A stretch of 64,000 nt of DNA from Gordionus sp. m RMFG-2023 (Eukaryota; Nematomorpha; Gordioida; Chordodea; Parachordodidae), in the NCBI RefSeq assembly GCF_954871325.1, contig NC_088776.1, forward strand, positions 30,986,508 to 31,050,507. Direction: 5' to 3'. Each line of letters opens with the position of its first letter. Position 1 is the first letter of the stretch. Shown here piece after piece: positions 34,593 to 46,560 of this stretch. The notes beneath the pieces are model-generated. The model worked only from the letters and a program-made list of their open reading frames with translations. It had not been told where the DNA came from and searched no databases. Made by a program: the position numbers and the translations under genes.

Positions 34593-37500
34593 TAGACCTT
34601 TGCGCCGCCGGCATTTTATTCACGCCGGAACAGCCGCCGATTAAAATTATCGGCGTAAGCCGGCTCGTCACCGATTTTTTTTAATGACGGTGGCGCGGCG
34701 TGTATTAGAAGCCGTTTAACAATATTTATATATTAAATTATTATTATTATTATAATTTAAATTTGAATTTAATAAAATGAAAATGAATTGTATTCTATAG
34801 CTATATAAAATAGAATAGTATATATCATTTACATTCATTCCTACATCATTTCATTTCTACAAACAATACATATATTTTTATGGACTTGCATGTTTTAAAC
34901 TACTCTATATTTAATTATGAAATAATAACTCTCTCTACTAATCATAAATCAAGTTATGTATGGAGTTACTTTGGAAATCTTATTTTGAAGAATGAAAATA
35001 AGAAAAGCACAATAATGCCTGATTATATTTATTGTGAACCTTGCTTAAAATTGGGGAAGAGGAAGATTTGGATAAGCATAATCCATTTTCAAGTAATTTA
35101 TTTTAATTTTAGACTTATATATTTATATATATAATTTATATTTTAGTAATGAAATAAAATGTTTTTGTAAAAATATAAGTACAAGTAACCTTTCTCGGCA
35201 TTTAGTTAATGTTCATGAAATATCAAAAAAAATTAATAATAATAAATCCCAAAGTCTAAAAATGTTTTTAAAGCCAACACCAAGATGTAGCAACAATATA
35301 AAAGATAAAAATGGCTCTGTTTAGTATATTATTGTTTATTATTATTTATTTAAATTTTTAACTTGTTTGTTAAATTAATTTTTAAAGTTTAAAACAACTA
35401 AATTTTTAGTTTGTTTATTGTCAGCTCTATTTTGAGATCTTTTTAATGAATAATCCTAATATATAATTTATTAAATTAATTATGTAAAACTTTATGAAAG
35501 TTCAAAACTAAATCAAATTTCTTATTTGTTTCATTCCAGCTCTAATTATTTTGATGTTTTTTAATCTTTTTAATGTATAAAATAAATATGAAATCTAACA
35601 GGGCATGTTTTGATGTGCTGCTTAGATTTAATTCCATTTGATTCTATAAACAATAAGGGAATGACAGATTTTCTAAAGGTTTAAAATTTAAATAAAATGT
35701 TTATTAAAAAATAAATTTCCTAAAAAAATAGAAATATAAGATAATTGATTCCTCATCTGAATTTTCTAATAGGACAAACATTATCGGAGTGCGCTAGATT
35801 ATGTTTCTTTATCTATAAAAGCACATGTCTTAAATCTGATTGATTTTGTACCAAAATTCTGTTCTATCACTTTTGATTTATGAACCGATCATTTCAAGCG
35901 TTGAAATTATATCATATTTAGTCTTCATCATTTAGATGAAAATTCTGATTAAAATATTTTATCCTGGCAACTAGAAATGTGACTCAAAAGCATACTAGGG
36001 AAACCATATCTGAGATTGATAATATTAAAGAGTAGTTCGATTTAAGGGCCAAAATAATACAAATGGTAACTGATGCTGGGGCCAATGTCAAAAGAAGAGT
36101 CAGATTGGAGGATTAGAAGCATCATTTATGCTTAGGGCATGGACTAATTTGGATACAGTTGATGGCATAAAAAAAGTTGCCAGAATTGATATTCTCATTA
36201 AAAAATATAGAGAAATTATTTCAGCCCTCAGATATCGAGTAGCTGATTTGGAATGTGAAATTGTGAATGAGCATCGTAAATGTCTGCAGTCAATTTATGA
36301 GACAGATACTTGGATATTGATGATTCTGATACATACCTTGATGACTATTTTGATATGTCTGATGAATAAGATAATAGAAAAGGCATTGCACAAACCAATA
36401 TAATTAATACAAAAACTTTAAAATTAAATTGCCCTACCCGTTGGCACAGCATATTAATTATGCTAGAAGTTCCCAATGTAAACAAAATTCCTATAAATAA
36501 TGTTCTAAATAATATTGGAAAAGAATCTTTAAGACTCTTTAATAATTGAATGAATATGTTTGATGAAATTTACGCAGTATTAAATCCATTCCGAGAGTCG
36601 GTGGATTTTTCCTCTCAAAAGTGATCGACAATAAACTTAGGGTTATTACTTTGTAGTGAAATAGAAACCCATTTCAGATATTATTTGCTTAAAAGAAAAT
36701 ATGAAAAAAAAGTTTGACCAAAAGTTTCCCATTACTAAACTACAAGTTATTTTATATTTTTATTAAAATTATATTTTAAATATTCGATATTAGCGACTCA
36801 ACTTGATCCCTGATTTCAAAATCTTAAATTGTTTCATAATATTTAAATTCAAATTCTACGAATCCAATTTTTAATTAAACATTTAAATTTTTAGAGCATG
36901 ATAGAAGTGTACAGAATGAAATTCAATATGAAGATAATGAGCAAATAGCCAGTTCTTATATAGCTAAAATAGCTCATAAACATTCCCTTCCAAACAACGA
37001 TTATAACAATATTAGTATAGAACAAGAATGCCATATTTTGCTCAGCCAACATAATATCCCAGAAGAGGATGCATTAATCTTTTGGAAGAGAAAGCGACTG
37101 GAACTTCCTAGGCTTGCTAATTTAGCTAGGAATGATTTTTGTATACCTGCAACCAGTACACCCAGCGGAAAATTTTTCCATTGCTGGATTAATACTCAAT
37201 GCAACAAGGACTTCTTTATGTCCCACTAATCTTGATAAAATACTATTTATTCATGACAATTATAATTTTTCTAAATCTGAATTCTGATTTATTATATTTC
37301 GTACTTTATATTATACTAGGATTCCAAATTTATATTTTATTTGTTATAATAAAAATCAATAGAATATTAATATGTGTTGTTTATGTGACTCTGATCTGAG
37401 TAAAAATTCATTTCTTTAGTCAATTTCTGAGAATGAGAAAATACATAAATTTAAATTGGAGTGAGACAGGAAATAATTTAAGAAATAAATTAAACTATGT

Positions 37501-37722
37501 TAACAATATGTTAGAAAAGAGCGCCCAAATAAATTATAAAAAATATAATATTTTAATTAAATTTATTAAAAAAAATACATTGATTTATAAATTAAAATCA
37601 TTAAAAATATTTTAAAAATAATATCGAGCTGCCTCTGTCAACAATTTAGTAAGTGCGCCGAACGCCGATAAAAAATTAAAAAATAACGCCGCCGTCTATT
37701 GAGACATCGGCGCACAGGTCTA
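34593..37722 (+). mobile_element. hAT DNA transposon (ZBED type), complete ends, decayed
   Basis: GAAATGTA flanks both sides (34585-34592 and 37723-37730). Ends: TAGACCTTTGCGCCG and, in reverse complement, TAGACCTGTGCGCCG (14 of 15). 3130 bp in all. Subterminal GCCGGC / CGCCGATAA blocks make the ends GC-rich against an AT-rich interior. The + strand carries transposase pieces from an N-terminal BED finger to the C-terminal dimerisation region. Confidence 0.9.
34880..37229 (+). pseudogene. hAT transposase (BED finger to dimerisation domain)
   Basis: Pieces in order: a BED finger at about 34940-35215 (SSYVWSYFGNLI, YIYCEPCLKLGKRK, then after a gap TSNLSRHLVNVH giving the paired His); a body with DFVPKFCSITFDL and MVTDAGANVK (about 35800-36110); TVDGIKKVARID...ALRYRVADLECEIVNEHRK at 36128-36403; NCPTRWHSILIMLEVPNV near 36430; and the C-terminal hAT dimerisation block EEDALIFWKRKRLELPRLAN then IPATSTPSGKFF at 37038-37229. 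Stops and shifts are present, for example TGA near 36547. In working relatives the last block reads IPATSTPSERVFS; here the Glu-Arg pair is changed. Confidence 0.8.
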
Positions 37723-37730
37723 GAAATGTA

Positions 37731-38603
37731 TATATTTATTTTATTTTTATTCTATTATAAATAATATACTATATGAATAGAAAAATATAGAGATTATATA
37801 CCTAGAAATCAACATGCCCACATCGTATGTATGTCTTAAGGGGTGGGTAGATATGTATTTTTCCAAGTTTCGTTGATTCTGTACCATATTCTCATCAATA
37901 ACCAAATCTTTCTATTAATCAATCATTTAATCAAGTTATAATATTTATAAATTAATACTGGATATGGAAACCAAGCAACCAACTTGAATCGGATGTTAAT
38001 ACGAAATAATAAAACTTCAAATATTTTGGAGAGCTATGAAATTAATAAGCAGATTTTAACAATGAACAATATTTATTAGAATAATTTTAAAGCGACAACC
38101 GATTAATTGATATTCATTTATCTATATTAAATACAAATTAACGTTTAACTTTTTCCCCAATCAGAATGATCATCTCCTCGGTTATATTATTGCTATCATG
38201 TTCATCTATAAATAATGCTCCTTCAATCACATATGATTTGTGCAAAATATCAATGTTATCTTCTCCCAATAATTTGGATGAAGATTTGCCTTGATCATCT
38301 AGATATTTTTATATAATATGCGTGGGCATATTTTTTATATGTTAAGTATTATATGCAAATTATAATAACTCTCAACAACAATATCATGGGAGCACGAAGG
38401 TGGCCTAAAAAATGAAATATAATACTGATTTTTAAAGATTAACCTTTTTATATTAAGGTTTTTAAGTTCATAATTTTAGAAAATAATTTTCATCAATAAA
38501 AAATGTTTTTTACATTTGAGATAAGTAGGTTTTATTATTGTGTGTAAAGAGTGTATACAGATTTTTAGATGTGCTCTTTAAATAACTTTTATTCTTAATA
38601 TTT
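37731..38603. other. Non-coding DNA
   Basis: No gene or clear repeat recognised. Confidence 0.5.
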
Positions 38604-38937
38604 ATGCCCTGTTTTCCTTTTCCTTTAGATGGAAAGAATATTTTCAGGAGCTTCTAAACTTTAATTCCCTCATACTACATCTAGACGAACACTCACCATG
38701 TCAAAACCTTGTACTACCTATAACAGAACAAGAAATAATCACATGCCTCAAGCATACGAAAAACAACAAAGCTAGGGGTCCAGATGATATTCCAATAGAA
38801 AGCCTTAAAGCACTAAGAGATGATGGAATACATTTCCTCACAAATCTATATAATAAAATACTTGGAAATGAAGAGGTTCCTCAAAAATGGAGGCAGAGCT
38901 ATCTAGTTCCTATCTTCAAAAATAAAGGGGATCCATA

Positions 38938-39404
38938 CTTTTATAGTTATTACACACGATTTATTTTTTTTGCTATACACGATTTCGACTCTTTATTTTA
39001 CTTTATTAATATTCACACAAATTTAAATATATAATAATCTATTAATGCGGAAACCAAAAATTAATCAATTCAACAAAAATTACTAAAAAGAATTAATCAA
39101 TCAATTATATATAAAAAAAAATCTAATAATAAATTTAATGCATGATTTTTCCCTTTTTAAAGGATTTTTATATTTTTTAAATTTTTACAAATAAATACAA
39201 ATTTATTAATAATCTAATAAAAAATATATTTTTTATTATAATTATGACTCACGAAAATAATATTAATTTTACGACGTTGACTCAATAAAATAATATTAAT
39301 TTTATGACGATAACTCAATAAAATATTATAAATTTAACGACGATGACTCAATAAAATATTATAAATTTTTATACGCTGACTAAAATAAAAAGACATATAT
39401 AACA
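38938..39404. mobile_element. 467-bp insertion in LINE copy C, family unknown
   Basis: Copies A and B read GGGGATCCATACAATTGT-like sequence here without a break; copy C is split after CCATA and resumes CAATTTTCAAAACAGGGGC. CATA flanks both sides (38934-38937, 39405-39408). No inverted ends are visible. The right half contains about four units of a 35-40 bp repeat (GACTCAATAAAATATTATAAATTT... with ACGACG). Confidence 0.65.
39241..39390. repeat. Minisatellite within the insertion
   Basis: Successive units share TGACTCAATAAAATA and TTTACGACGATGACTC, period about 35-40 bases, four or more copies. Confidence 0.6.
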
Positions 39405-40289
39405 CATACAATTTTCAAAACAGGGGCATAAAACTAATGTCACACTGTCTAAAACTATACGAAAGAATAATAGAAAGAAGATTAAGAGACATAATCGAAA
39501 TAGGAGAGACCCAATTTGGATTTATGCCTGGAAGTGATCAACATCTGATGCTATCCACGCAATTAGGCAAATGAGTGAAAAATACAGGGAAAAGAACAAA
39601 AAGCTACACATGGTTTTCTCGATCTAGAAAAGGCCTTCGATAGTATCCCATGAAAACTTATCTGGTGTACGCCACAAAAAGGTTCCCGAAAAATATAAGA
39701 ATAATACAGGATATGTATATAGGCCATATAACAATGGTCCGTAGCACAACACATACTTAGTAGACTTCACAATAGCCGAAGGAGTTCATCAAGGGGCTCT
39801 TAGCCCACTTCTCTTCATTACAGTAATAGATGTATTAGACAGTCTATACCTAAAACAGTCCCGTGGTATGATATTTGCAGATAATATTGTAATACTTGCC
39901 GAATCCAAAGATGAAATGAAAGAAAGATTAGTGAGTTGGATAAATATCCTAGAAAAGCACGGACTAAAGTAAATAGAGAAAAGACGGAGTATATGGTGAT
40001 AGGAGGAGATGAAACAGAGAGTATTGATATAAATGAATGGCAGATATCGACAATTGAAGCTGCAAATATTTGGGCTCCACTATACAAACAAACGGCACAA
40101 TAGAAAAAGAGATAAAGAGTAAAATTAATCAAGGGTGGTTAAAGGAGATCTTTATCTGGAGTGCTATTTGACAAAAGAATCCCACACAAATTAAAGGGAA
40201 AAATTTACAGTTCCATAGTACAACCAGCTATTCTATATAGTTCGGAAACATGACCAACCAAGGAATCAGATGAGTTAAGTCTACAAACT

Positions 40290-40634
40290 TTGGAGTTGAG
40301 AATGCTGATGATTGTTGGGGTAACAAGAAAGGATAAAGTGAGCAGTACAAGAATACTAAGTAGTTTAAAGGTAGCGCCCATTAAGACTAAGTTAATGGTA
40401 AACAGACTTAGGTGGTATGGGCACACAATGAGAAGGCCTATGAACTACATAGGAAATAAGGTTGAGAGTTTGGAAGTGATGGGCAAACGTAAAAGAGGAA
40501 GGCCAAAACTTCAATGGGGCCATAAAGTTAGAGCCAATATAAAGAAGTATAAATTAGATAAAAGAGATTTTATGAATAACATAAAGTGGAGAGAGATGTT
40601 GAAGGAGCTTACCACCAGAAAAGGTGAAAGCTAA
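40290..40634 (+). pseudogene. LINE C-terminal tail, copy C
   Basis: A 114-residue frame with RLRWYGHTMRRPMNYIGNKV, KRKRGRPKLQWGHKVRANIK and a basic end. It matches the tails of copies A and B; the basic region is probably nucleic-acid binding. Confidence 0.7.
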
Positions 40635-40660
40635 AGAGAAAAAAAATGCATGCCCTGTTT

Positions 40661-42452
40661 GAGTGAAACTCGACACTAATCATGGTAAAATATTTGAGAA
40701 ACGTAGAAGTAAATTAAAAATGAAAATTCTCAAAATGAGTAAAAAGTTTGTGGAGTGACCAATATAATAATAAGATATTTCTATCTTATGTTTAATTTTT
40801 GTGGTGATGTCATTTCTTCTTGAACCAGGGTTATAATTATAAATTAGGGAGTCAGCGGGGAACGAATATTTTGGGGGGAGCGGAAGTCAAATGACTACCG
40901 CCGAGAACCTATAAGTTACTTCAATGGCTCCTAAGCCCCCCCCCCTCCGTGAGCACAAGAAACAAAAACGCTGATTTAAAATAACACCCTAAAAATATGT
41001 TCGATAGTATTAATTTGCTCACCCTCTCCTCCTTTTAAATTAAATACTCAAAGATATAATAAAAAATCGTCTTTTTTGCACAATTTAAAATAAAATATAG
41101 CTACAAATTTTAACTAGAAAAATTGATAAATATAATTTTTCAATTTTATATTATAATATTTTTTTTAGTTTTGGCTAATATATTTCATACAAATTAGTAT
41201 ATTTAGGTTTGGGATTGGTCCAAACTTTTAGTTCAAACGTACGCTTAAAATAGAATAAATATATATTAATATATAAATATTTTTTAAAAATGGAATGAAA
41301 TGGCTAAGTGAAATTAAAATTGTAGGAAAAGAAAATGGTCTTCTTCAACTTTTTGAAATATTTAGAAATTTTTCATTCAGAGTCGAGATTTAATCAGTTT
41401 GATTTTTACTCTTCAATGGTATAGCCATTAGAAGAATGTACATTTTTTCTAAACCTCTTCAAAGTTAAGAGATATGATGGTTTTTCCCATGATCAGTCTA
41501 TCTATCATCCCTTTTACTTTGAAAGAGATATTTATTTTAAAAAACTTATTTTTGGTGAATGTTTTTGGCATTGTTTAAAATTGAAAGAAAATGAGAATTC
41601 CCTCCTTCTATTAGATCCCATGTTATTAAATTTGTCAGTTCTATATAATAATTTTTTGATAACCAATATTGCTTATGTGGTAAAACAATTAATGAAAATA
41701 AAATTGAAATGATAAAAAATATATTTTTTTGTAGGAATTTTTTCTTATTGAAGTCTACCAAGGTATATATCATATGCAAATATTATGAAGCAGTCATTTT
41801 GTACCCCCCCCCCCCCGTTATAAGAACCACTGAGTTACGGTCAGTTTAATTAACATAGAACATAGAATCGAATCCACTGAAAGCACTTAAATGGATTCAA
41901 TTTCTGAGTTTGAAATTAAAACAAAGAAATAAATACAACATATTCCTTTGAAGAGGGAAATTATATGCTAATTGTATCCCTTATGTAGAGCTTTAACTTC
42001 TTAATATGAAAATGTAGCAAACCCTATATTTTTATTATACATTACAGCTCGACCAAATGTTATAGATGGCACCAAATGATTTTGATAAAATATCAGGAAA
42101 ATTGTCTAATTTTTTTTCAATATAAAAAGTTCCATGAATTATATACTAATTGCCTTTTCTCCTCATTTACCAATTAAATAGAACTAAATTTTAGCATAAA
42201 GAAAAATCTGCCAATTGGGCGATGATAATAAATATTATTATTATTATGCATGTCAGTTAAATACCCAAAAGAATATCGCATAAAAAATTATTACTAACAT
42301 TTAGCAGAAATCTTTTCTATCTATTATAACATACTTTATGATCGACATGAAAAATTATTTTGTTAATATTTTTAATTGGACCTTGATAGGGAAATCAAGA
42401 TAACGAGATAGTTAATAGAGGTGGTCATAAAATTACTTTTTATTATATATGA
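40661..42452. other. Non-coding DNA with homopolymer tracts
   Basis: No supported gene. C-runs occur at about 40937 and 41806-41816. A minus-strand frame at 41546-41779 is hydrophobic and lacks motifs. Confidence 0.45.
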
Positions 42453-42669
42453 TTAGTATTGTTAAAAACCTCAATTTTTACCGATTTTTAAAACGGCCCA
42501 ATTAAGATTTTCGCCAAAATAATATTATGTAGGCCTCAAGATTTGGCAAATAGAGGTCCAAATCTTTCTGCTATAATCAAAATCTTTAAGCTTACATAAT
42601 ATTATTTTGGCTCAAATCTTAATCGGGCCGTTTTTAAGAATCGACCCACGGGATTTTTAATAACACTAA
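42453..42669. repeat. Palindromic MITE with long inverted arms, copy 2
   Basis: Inverted arms of about 80 bases: TTAGTATTGTTAAAAACC at the left faces TTAGTGTTATTAAAAATCCC (reverse complement of the right end); inner arms are CCAAAATAATATTATGTAGG and its mirror. Same arms and centre (GATTTGGCAAATAGAGGTC) as 13185-13356, with longer recognisable ends here. Confidence 0.7.
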
Positions 42670-42735
42670 ATACGATGTTAATTTCATTTTAAAAAGTTCT
42701 AAACATAATAATTAGAAATATGAATGAATTTGAAC

Positions 42736-43651
42736 CTTTTTGGAAAGTTGTCGACATGTCTACTCCTTTTATTTCGGATGAATTTACTAATTTATATTTT
42801 ATAAATCTGTGAGGATAAGTTACCAGTTTGGTATAGTTGGCAGTCGCAGTCTCATTCCATATAGGATATACTTCAAAATGAAATTCGCCTATTGAAAATA
42901 TTGTATCCTTCAAATATTAATATTTTTATAAAACTGATTTTTAATGATTTTCATGTTTGAAAATTTAAATAATCTATCAGTTAATTTTAATAATAAATAA
43001 CCTATATAAAATTTTTAAAAACTATATTTTTGATTAAAAATTGTAAAGTCCAGTATATTAGGTATGACTGCCATTAATATTATGATTATATAGTGTCATA
43101 ATATTTCACCATATAACACTCTGAAAGGTAGAAAATATAAATTATGTGGTGGCGATAGGTATCAATACATGTATAAATAAAATCTTACCAAACGCCCATT
43201 TTTAAATATCAAAGAAACGGGATAATTATTTCTGACATTGTTTTCTAAAACTGAAACATTGCCTTCGTATAAAGAGAGTCTGATATTTTCTAAGCTTTTC
43301 GCTTGCCGGCTTTCAATTCCTTCATTAAAGCTAGAATTAACTTTGAGTACATGGAATTGTAATTGACCATATTCGTAAGTTTGCATTCCTATGGTTATAT
43401 TATCTGACCAATGATTATCATCCAATCTTATGGGAAAAACATATTCTTTTCCAACGCCCAGAGGAATTTTGCCACGAATGGCGCCTTTGTTCAAAAATAT
43501 TTCTACTGATGTAGCGACAAATAAAAATAAAAAAACATCTTGTAATCATATTAAAAAATTGAATAGCATTACAAGGTGAGATGGCTTCCTGAGGAGTGTA
43601 TTGGATAAGGATTAAATAAAATAGATAAATTAAGCTTATATAAACTTTCAT
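42736..43651 (-). CDS. Secreted protein resembling an ADAM/ADAMTS prodomain (5' part)
   Basis: Modelled exons in transcript order: 43651-43573, 43538-43189, 42907-42736, with phases in agreement and donors GTAATG, GTAAGA and GTTCAA. The start gives a hydrophobic signal-like N-terminus, MKVYISLIYLFYLILIQYTP. Then come YGQLQFHVLKVNSSF, LSLYEGNVSVLENNVRNNYP, VSLIFKNGRL and IGEFHFEVYPIW, with PHRFIKYK near the end. This order parallels M12B propeptides (LHLxLxxxxxF, CFYxGxV, xSxVxLSxCxGLxGxI, YFIEPL, HVxYK), although the first Cys is missing. The catalytic HExxH domain is not in the window. The first intron is only 34 bp, so that join is the weakest. Alternative: an unrelated secreted protein. 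Confidence 0.5.
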
Positions 43652-44312
43652 GATTATATATTTGATAAAATTTAATATTTCATAAATGTTAAAGTATGAT
43701 ATCAAGGCACAAAAAAACTTAAAAAAATATCAATTTATATTATATTTAAATTTTATACAAATTGAATACAGATATGTTATCCTTTTAAAAAAATATATTT
43801 TATAACATTTTTAAAAATTCTTTTATAATTACTAATTAAAATAAATTTCAAATTTTCAAGGTTTTTCTCTTGTTGACGTGACAATTTTTTTTAGACATAA
43901 GAATGACCTTATAAACAAAGCAAAAAATTCATTCATTTGTTAAATAAACCGTTTGCCTTAATAATTTGTTAGCAATAAATATATAAAAAAATGATGAATT
44001 GATGTAAAAAAATTTCTTGGTCAAGTGTGTCGCTTTAAGTCCTTCGTCTATTAGTTTTTGCTTTCTATAATATTTAGGATATAATTTATGATCATTTGAA
44101 ATGCCAATAACAATAATAAATAGAAAAAATTAGGGATATATCGTTAACTTACAGAAATTATTTTAATTCCAATAAAAATTATAATAACATGAAAAAAAAA
44201 ATTGTTAAAAGTGAATACTGAATTTTTTTAAACAAAAATATCAAAAGTATCAGAATATTTTGTCAAGGAAAAAAGATGTGAAATTTTGTTGAAAATAAAA
44301 TATTTGACACAA
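43652..44312. other. Non-coding DNA upstream of the secreted-protein gene
   Basis: AT-rich; would contain the promoter of the minus-strand gene starting at 43651. No motif is clear enough to call. Confidence 0.4.
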
Positions 44313-45047
44313 ATATAAATTTATTAAAAATATTAAATAAATAGATACAAGAGAGATAAGCTTGTATTTTGGATACCTGTATTTGATGAACTGCCTAACT
44401 CTATTTGTCGCGAAAAACGATCTCTTTCCCAAAAGAGATAACCATGTCACTGACCTTTTAACCACCAACTTCACACATATATAATCTTGGAAGCTCATCA
44501 ACCATCAATTTCATTAAACCGAAGCTCATAGAAATATAAAATAATTGGCTAAAGATAGGGTAATATAGTTTTCCGTCATTTATATATTAAGCTAACCCCC
44601 AAATAAAACATTTAGTGAAGCCAAAATTTATCTTACAATTTAAAGCGATATTTAAAATTGGTTTAATTTTAATTTTTAAAGGGATTTTTTTTTATTGGTT
44701 AAAATTTAAATAGTTCTCATGCATATTAGGTGCAGTAGTTTAATAGCTCTTAAATTTTTTCTTAGACAATCTTTTTAAGTAGCTAGAAATATTAATTAAA
44801 TATTTTAATTATTATAAATTACTACTGAATATTTTTATTTGAAATAACAATTTAAAGGTCAATTTCTACTCATTACAATTCATCTATATGACATTTACAA
44901 ATCTTTATACACACTTTTTTAATATATAGAAAATATAATTTTAATCAAGACAAAATTGAGCAAAATCTACATAATAATATCAAAGCAATATCATTACAAA
45001 AATACTATTAAATTTTAAAAGATAATGCAAAAATAATTTTTAAAAAA

Positions 45048-45248
45048 TTATGCAAAAAATATTTGTTTTGTATTCATCATTGTAATATTAGTGTTAGACA
45101 TAGGTCGTATTGATATGGAATTTATTGGGTCGGGATTCACTTCTCCCATTTTAGAATCATTTATTGAGAGCGATAAATCTAAAAAATCTGATTTGATTAG
45201 AAATATATTCCAATATATATAGTTACCCACGCTGTGAATTTCACACAA
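45048..45248 (-). other. Small open frame in the spacer of the inverted repeat
   Basis: 66 codons, MCEIHSVGNYIYWNIFLIKS and onward with KMGEVNPDPINSISIRPMSN. No homology recognised. It lies wholly in the unique spacer, so it could be cargo or chance. Confidence 0.2.
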
Positions 45249-45424
45249 TTTTCCGTAGAACTGTTGAAATACTTTTAATTTATATCCGTTTTTATTAGAT
45301 TTTTAATATAAATTAAAAAATACACAAAAATTGTTTAATAGTATTTCTGTAATGATATTGTTTTGATATTATTATGTAGATTTTGCCTAATTTTGTCTTG
45401 ATTAAAATTATATTTTCTATATAT

Positions 45425-45427
<3 letters not shown>

Positions 45428-45474
<47 letters not shown>
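45428..45474. repeat. (CTTT)n microsatellite
   Basis: About twelve uninterrupted CTTT units in the right arm of the large inverted repeat, absent from the left arm. Confidence 0.95.
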
Positions 45475-46436
45475 GTAAATATCATATAGATGAATTGTAA
45501 TGAGTAGAAATTGACCTTTAAATTATTATTTCAAATAAAAATATTCAGTAGTAATTTATAATAATTAAAATATTTAATTAATATTTCTAGCTACTTTAAA
45601 AAATTGTCTAAGAGAAATTTAAGAGCTATAAAACTATTGCACCTAATTTGCATGAAAACTATTTAAATTTAACCAATAAAAAAAAATCCCTTTAAAAATT
45701 AAAATTAAACCAATTTTAAATATCGCTTTAAATTGTAAGATAAATTTTGACTTGACTTAATGTTTTATTTGGGGGCTAGCTTAATTTATAAATGACGGAA
45801 AACTATATTACCCTATTTTTAGTCAATTATTTTATATCCCTTCTATAAGCCTCGGTTTTAATGAAATTGATTGTTAATGAGCTTCCAAAATTTTATATGT
45901 GTGAAGTTGGTGGTTAAAAGGTCAGTGACATGGTTATCTCTTTTGGGAAAGGGATCGTTTTTCATGACAAATAGTTAGGCAGTTCAGCAAATACAGGTAT
46001 CTAAAATACAAGCTTATCTCTCTTCCGCTTTGTACCTATTTATTTAATATTTTTAATAAATTTATATATTTTACATATGCTGGAATATAAATCCAGTCAA
46101 AAAAAGTCTATATTTAAAAATCTGTCAGTAAATGATTTAAAATTAAGAAATTCAGAATACTATGGATTCCATATCCCAAAACGACACATAATTAAATTTC
46201 TAACAAAATTTATGATATTCCGGGTTATATGAGAATTAATCTCGGGCCGATTTATATGAGGAAAAATTTAATAAAATGTAAGAAATATTTTTAATATTTT
46301 ATATTCCAGAGATAGGCAAGAAAGGGTAAGGTCAAAAAGTGAGTTAATCTCATCCTCTTTTTCTACGATTTGCAAATTAGAATTTTTAATAAAAATCATA
46401 TAGGGAAGAGGGTATTTTCTTAATATTAGCACCAAC

Positions 46437-46560
46437 CAAGGTTGCCAGGCCTCCCCTCATCAACGGGAGACTCTCTCGATTTTTAGGTTTACACGTAGTC
46501 ATTTTTCTCCCGCAATTGGAAATCCCCCACAATTGTAAAATTTTTACCACATTAAATTTT
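46437..46560. mobile_element. Solo hAT end related to the 56290 element
   Basis: CAAGGTTGCCAGGCCTCCCC, then a GGGAGACTCTC block and CTCCCGCAA/CCCCCACAATTG, parallel to CAGGGTTGCCATGTCTCCCC and GGGAGTCTCCCACAA at 56290. No right-hand end found nearby. Confidence 0.55.

Larger units (their letters stand above)
38627..40649 (+). mobile_element. RTE-type LINE copy C (5'-truncated, interrupted)
   Basis: Begins at the point equivalent to 15635 in copy B (AGATGGAAAGAATATTTTC) and ends GAAAGCTAAAGAGAAAAAAA. ATGCCCTGTTT occurs at 38604-38614 and 40650-40660 and is the probable 11-bp target duplication; 12 extra pyrimidines separate the left copy from the LINE. The RT motifs (FGFMPG, HQGALSPLLF, FADNIVILAE, one active-site Asp lost) lie in broken frames; the C-terminal tail is open at 40290-40634. 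It contains a 467-bp insertion at 38938. Confidence 0.8.
44313..46067. repeat. Large inverted repeat, arms about 700 bp
   Basis: 44313-45011 and 45335-46067 are reverse complements of each other with, by eye, roughly nine bases in ten identical. Matching blocks include AACCATGTCACTGACCTTTT, TACCTGTATTTG, AATTCATCTATATGA and TTTTAATCAAGACAAAATT. The spacer 45012-45334 is unique. The right arm has gained a CTTT microsatellite. No target duplication could be fixed at the outer ends. A foldback element or a hairpin-RNA locus are both possible. Confidence 0.85.

Noticed and set aside
41546-41779. Hydrophobic minus-strand frame
   Set aside because: AT-rich, hydrophobic by composition, no motif or splice linkage to the secreted-protein gene.
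43418-43705. Unspliced 95-codon frame containing the signal-like sequence
   Set aside because: The signal sequence is kept, but downstream residues of this frame are replaced by the spliced model, which joins the conserved-looking prodomain frame.
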